From the NCBI GenBank assembly GCA_016169945.1, contig JADLSH010000002.1, forward strand, positions 1 through 64,000: 64,000 bases of DNA, given 5' to 3'. Of this stretch, positions 59,688 through 64,000 are shown in pieces. How positions within the stretch are numbered: position 1 is the first letter of the stretch; each line of letters opens with the position of its first letter. This DNA comes from Trachythela sp. YZ-2020. Lineage: Eukaryota; Cnidaria; Anthozoa; Malacalcyonacea; Clavulariidae. The notes below the pieces were generated by a model. That model saw only the letters and a list, made by a program, of their open reading frames with translations. It ran no database searches and had not been told where the DNA came from. The position numbers and the translations under genes are program-made.

Positions 59688-60848
59688 AGTCTGATAGTAA
59701 CACAAATGCATGAAGGGACAATTTGAATGATATTCACATTATGTATACTTTGTACCATGCTTATAGTCATTGCCGGTAAACTCTAACATATATAATTGGA
59801 TATTCTCATCATAACTGCTTTGTCTCAACTTTAACTTCAGCCAAAATATCAAATCTGAGCAGTTCTGTATCAGTGCATCATTGACATTTTGACAACATAA
59901 GCCAGAAATATTGTAAATCATCATTCTTGCTGACTTCACAGCAGTGCTAATTTGGTTAATGGGCTAAGTGCAACACTTTTCCCTTGGCCATTTATAAACA
60001 GTATTGTCTGCAAAATAGGGTGCATTGCCACTTGCCGAGTTAAAATATTATGCACAAGGGTATATTAAGGAGGACTTTACACCCAATGCACATAGGGCCT
60101 GTGGGTTATTTTCAATTAAGACCGGGCACCCCACAAGTTGTTTATTTGGGAACTAAGCTGTCCAGCCTATGGAATATCCCTGCCAGGATCTGGGCAGAGT
60201 ACTAATGCTGTATTTAAATTAATATCAATCAGGGCTTCATCGAAAAACACCTTCGGGTGACTTGAACCCCCTGTTAAAATATTATTATCATTCATTCATC
60301 AAAATATTTATTCAGGGAACCTTCATAAAATTAATAAATACATTTAGTAGCTAAAAAATTAGTATAGATTAGTTAACAATGCTGTAAGTGACTTATCATT
60401 TCTATGGGCTTTTACTGTGAAATATTAATTGTCACTGAAAATTGTATGTGATTTCAGGTTTGGTACAACACAAAAAGAAAAGGTGGGCCGCACCAAATTT
60501 ATCTGTGTTTGGCCCTTGTATATAGGAAGTCCAAGCAATAAGCAAGCATAAATCTGGCAGGGATGTCATTTTATCTGTGTGCAATTACCAAATATATATT
60601 TCATCTGATATATTATATATTGTGCTAAACACAGGTATGTTTACTCCTGAAAGGCCTGAAAAGTGTTACCAATGAAATTTCTCTTGGGAAAGCAAGCTAA
60701 TCTAGCCCTGGTAGCTATGCTGGCTAGGTTCCATATAAATACCTCCATAACCACCACCAACATAAACAGTCAGTATTTATAATGTGTGCGGGTTGTGATA
60801 AGGTGAACTTCAAAGATTTTTTTTTCACTTCACTTGGTTGAACTAGAA

Positions 60849-61116
60849 TACTGGGTTTGGTGGATAATCCAAGTGAGTAGATATATACACATCTTATCAC
60901 AACCTGCACACCCGATAACCTATATATACAGAACTTACGGTTACAGCTTAGCAACTGGTCTCTGTAGCTCAGTTGGTTAGAGCGCTGCACCGGAATCGCA
61001 GGGCCGCGGATTCAATTCCTGCCAGAGGACCTAGGTTGCATTTTTCGCAACCGTTCCTGGTTAGGTCTTAAATTTGTGTGTATATCTACTCACTTGGATT
61101 ATCCACCAAACCCAGT
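60849..61116 (+). mobile_element. SINE inside inverted repeat, EL-3 copy
   Basis: tRNA-like head 60957-61031 is the best preserved: A box TAGCTCAGTTGG, anticodon-arm CTGCACCGGAATCGCAG, B-box-like GATTCAATTCC, then the TTGCATTTTTCGCAACCGTT tail. Confidence 0.75.
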
Positions 61117-61873
61117 ATATATAATGGCCTATAATGCCATATCAGATTCTGGATAGAAATTATATTATTATAGCACAATATACTGTATTATTACAAAAGA
61201 AGGATTGTTCTCCTCTCATAGAAAGCTAAATATTTTGCTTTGGTGATTGTATTAACATCAAAGCTAAATGAGTCAATATTTCATTAAGTATCAATTCATG
61301 AATCATCAACAATATTCATACCTTAACCTTGTGGCAGACAAACTTGTGTAGTTGTAGTCGTTTGTATTGTTTTAGACAGTTCGACTCGCTTGGACCACAT
61401 ATTATTTCAGATTTATTGCTTGAAATGATAATCTGTAAATACAAAGGCATATAGAAAGTTTTTAATCTCTATTAATAATATATTCTTGAAGCCAAATGGG
61501 GCCAACGACCAACGTCGGCTAAAATTATACATGAAAACAATTGATTATGTACCCTATATTTACACGCAAAATCTAAAAATATTTACATAGTTTAACACTT
61601 ACTTTCCAATTGATTGTTTCAATCTTCAAATATTGGAATGTTTCTTCGTATTTCGTTAAAATTTGCGGATGATTTGCATGTATAAAGTTTTAATTCCACA
61701 AGATTTTTGAAAGGACGCGCTGTGAGTGCACGCTCGCTACGCATCCTGGGTGCCCATATATGGCACGCGTCTGCATACCACTGAAGACACTGATCTCAAA
61801 TATCTGAACAGTCCAGCATATAAGCAACAATGATCAGCAACGATAATCTCTGTCTTTCTGACGAAAACTCATT

Positions 61874-62062
61874 TCACGCCAGTCTCGAAGCCACAGTAAA
61901 ATGCCAAATAATCGAGTCAGCGGGGCTAGCCCGGCTTATATGAACAGGCCCTGATTCCAGGGGCTCATTATACAGAGGGGAGTTATTTGGGGGAGTATAG
62001 GGCATGTACTCCTTTCCAACCTCGAATCTAAGATAAGCCCATGAATAAGATAATTTTGACAT
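61874..62062 (-). CDS. Small conserved ORF in EL-3 (62 aa), unknown
   Basis: Same ORF as 48808-48996 in EL-1, differing at two residues (L/F and I/S). No family recognised. Confidence 0.3.
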   Translation of the reverse strand: MSKLSYSWAYLRFEVGKEYMPYTPPNNSPLYNEPLESGPVHISRASPADSIIWHFTVASRLA

Positions 62063-62183
62063 TAATCAATTAATATAATTGGTTGTGAATATGACCAATT
62101 TATTGTTAGTTTTCAAACATGTGGATTTTGCCTATTAATTTAGTCGCTGGGGCACTTGTGCCCAATAGGTTTCCGCACCCAAC

Positions 62184-62425
62184 ATTTGACCAATTTAGAA
62201 TTTGTTATTGATTTGACCAATTTAGAATTGGTTATTGATTTGACCAATTTAGAATTGGTTATTGATTTGACCAATTTAGAATTGGTTATTGATTTGACCA
62301 ATTTAGAATTGGTTATTGATTTGACCAATTTAGAATTGGTTATTGATTTGACCAATTTAGAATTGGTTGCGGATATGACCAATTTAGAATTGGTTACAGA
62401 TATGACCAATTTAGAATTGGTGATT
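62184..62425. repeat. 27-bp minisatellite in EL-3 (9 copies)
   Basis: Same unit as in EL-2, with six TATTGATTTG-linked units followed by TGCGGATATG and TACAGATATG linkers. Confidence 0.9.
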
Positions 62426-62550
62426 CAACATTGAGTGACCAAAAAAATTTGGTTAAATTGACCAATTTAAATTGGTAGAAAATGCAACCAATTAAAAATT
62501 GGTTGTTTCAACCAATATTAATTGGTCATTTCAGAATAACCAATTCATGA

Positions 62551-64000
62551 AACTTCAATTTATACTTGGATGATGATTATTCGTCAACAAATAGCGAATT
62601 CACAATTTGTGTGTAACATTAGACAGTTATATTTGTCCAAAATAACTACACATTGCATCTTATTTGAATGCTTAAAGATGGTTACTTGTGGAGACGTGCG
62701 GTTACTTGTGCTCTTTAGACTTTCCCGCATGATAATTACTTGTCTACAAACAGGGAATTCACATTTTGTTTGTAAAATTAGACTTGGTAGTGTATTTGTC
62801 CAAATACTTGAAATGTAATTCATGCTAGCAAATAATTAAGCGATCCAGTCATATATATAGTTGATGTGTCATTGAACGGCCAATAATAAATATTTCAAAT
62901 AGTGCCGCAAGCATAGCTTGTATTACAGCCACGCAAAATTACAATAATATAGCGCGCGTTTTAAGCTACACTATATATAAAATATATATATAGATAGAAA
63001 AATCTACAGCAAACGTAGCTTTAGGGTACAATCTCATACGAATCACATCTTTATATGATAGAACGATGTTTAAAGAACCACCATAGCTATTTATAAGACT
63101 TAATTATCTACCAAACTAATACCAACAAATTCCTAACTAACAGCAAGCCATAAGAAAAACTCAGACAATCAGTGACATTGAAATTTGGGACACTTGTATA
63201 GAAAGGGTATTTTTGTACACAATTGTGCAAAATTCACTGGTAAACCCTCCCCGTTTCAATGTTGGTTTATCTGCTGGAAAAAGCATCGACAGCCTAATAC
63301 GAGACAATAGCATGTAACATAGAAAATGCATGTTAGACTACCAACATTGAAAAGGGGAAGGGGGAATTTTGCCTTTCAGGCTAATCGGTCCAATAATTAT
63401 GTCACTGATTGTCTGAGTATTTTACTGCGTTATCATACTTTTGAAATGTCTGTAACTTGAAAACTAAACAAGATATCTTTATGAAACTTTCAGCAAGAAT
63501 TCAGTGGTAATTGAGCTATTGATAGGTCGATACCATTCCAAGATTAATTATATTGCGTAACAATAGTTTCATTTTAATATCCAAACATAGCACGAATTCA
63601 CGATTTAACTGCAGAGCAGCGAGCTTTAGCCCTCTTGCTGAGGCGCGAATTCAAATATTCGTATCGGAAAATTGCGTTAACATGTCAAAGTCAAGCCTTC
63701 TAAGAGTTTTTAAGCGGTTTGATAATAAAATAAAAATACCGAAAAGCTGAAAAGTCTTATCAAGGTCGGCGTAAATCATTGACACAACGAGATGAGCGCA
63801 AACTCAAAAGAGCAATTATGCAACTCCGAGAAAGAAGTCCTAATTTCATACTTATCATACTTATTTTATTTTATTGTTGTATAATGTTTACTGAATACAT
63901 GCATACCAGTAGCAAAATATATTTTAAATCTCGCAAATTTGCCTAACTAATGCACTGGTGTCGTATTACATAATGCTTATAGCCGTGGCTAATGCAAACA
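62551..64000 (+). repeat. Satellite unit 13, incomplete, runs off the window
   Basis: Begins within the first subrepeat (AATTTATACTTGGATGATG), lacking GGTTACTTGTGG at the start. Contains the MITE (with shorter C and G runs) and a Tc1-like fragment with two single-A losses (63599-63847). Confidence 0.9.

Larger units (their letters stand above)
59305..61744 (-). pseudogene. Exon-like remnant related to SAM-domain partner gene, EL-3
   Basis: Minus-strand equivalents: start near 61744, middle 61322-61432 (37 codons), last 59305-59409 (35 codons, TGA). The last exon keeps the same reading frame as in EL-1. Confidence 0.45.
58679..62550 (-). mobile_element. EL-3: third copy of the second family, right end lost
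   Basis: Starts CACAGTAAAAACAAATTGGT after TA (58677-58678). Same orientation as EL-2. It stops at about 62550 within ACCAATTCATGA, about 90 bases before the expected terminus, and joins satellite sequence that itself lacks its unit start. Relative to EL-2 it also lacks about 300 bases near 58998. Confidence 0.85.

Noticed and set aside
60957..61031. Functional tRNA gene
   Set aside because: The A and B boxes are good, but the stems pair poorly, the anticodon loop is irregular, and the same sequence with a shared tail recurs as a SINE.

Overview
This is eukaryotic DNA, AT-rich, with multi-exon genes and GT-AG (occasionally GC-AG) introns. It is almost entirely mobile and repetitive sequence, with no recognisable host housekeeping gene. 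The mix of animal-type CACTA-like transposons whose partner gene resembles SAMD3-like proteins, a piggyBac gene, Tc1-like remnants, tRNA-derived SINEs and palindromic MITEs suggests an invertebrate, possibly an anthozoan cnidarian. That assignment is an inference and is only weakly supported.

Layout. (1) 1 to about 11975: the right part of a large CACTA/Plavaka-like transposon (called EL-A here) with two divergent genes, a broken SAM-domain gene on the minus strand (about 952-3638) and a four-exon C2H2 zinc-finger plus DDE transposase gene on the plus strand (5017-10671). (2) About 11985-28068: a head-to-tail satellite array with a unit of about 1.69 kb. Each unit carries a frameshifted 5' fragment of a Tc1/mariner-like transposase and a nested 256-bp MITE. 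(3) 28069-32148: a segment with an intact two-exon piggyBac transposase gene (29077-31505, minus), interrupting one satellite unit. (4) 32737-46142: a complete 13.4-kb CACTA-like element (EL-B). It has CACAG...CTGTG ends and a TA target duplication, and the same two divergent genes in the opposite orientation to EL-A (transposase 33503-38884 minus; SAM-domain partner 39117-45461 plus). (5) 46143-64000: more satellite, interrupted by three copies of a second, apparently non-autonomous CACAG-ended family: EL-1 48325-53024, EL-2 53172-57508 (inverted relative to EL-1) and EL-3 58679 to about 62550 (one end lost). These carry exon-like remnants related to the SAM-domain partner gene, a tRNA-derived SINE inside an inverted repeat, and a 27-bp minisatellite.

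How the parts relate. Removing EL-B, EL-1 and EL-2, each with one TA, restores satellite units of normal length, so these elements inserted after the array formed. The most interesting system is the two-gene CACTA-like transposon. Both large copies keep the pair divergent over a short shared promoter region, and each family has its own dense subterminal motif (TTCTTG/CAAGAA in the large family, ACCAATT/AATTGGT in the small one). This recalls the plant En/Spm arrangement of a transposase plus a subterminal-binding partner. Several partner-gene copies carry single-base frame disruptions, which could be decay or sequencing errors in homopolymers.
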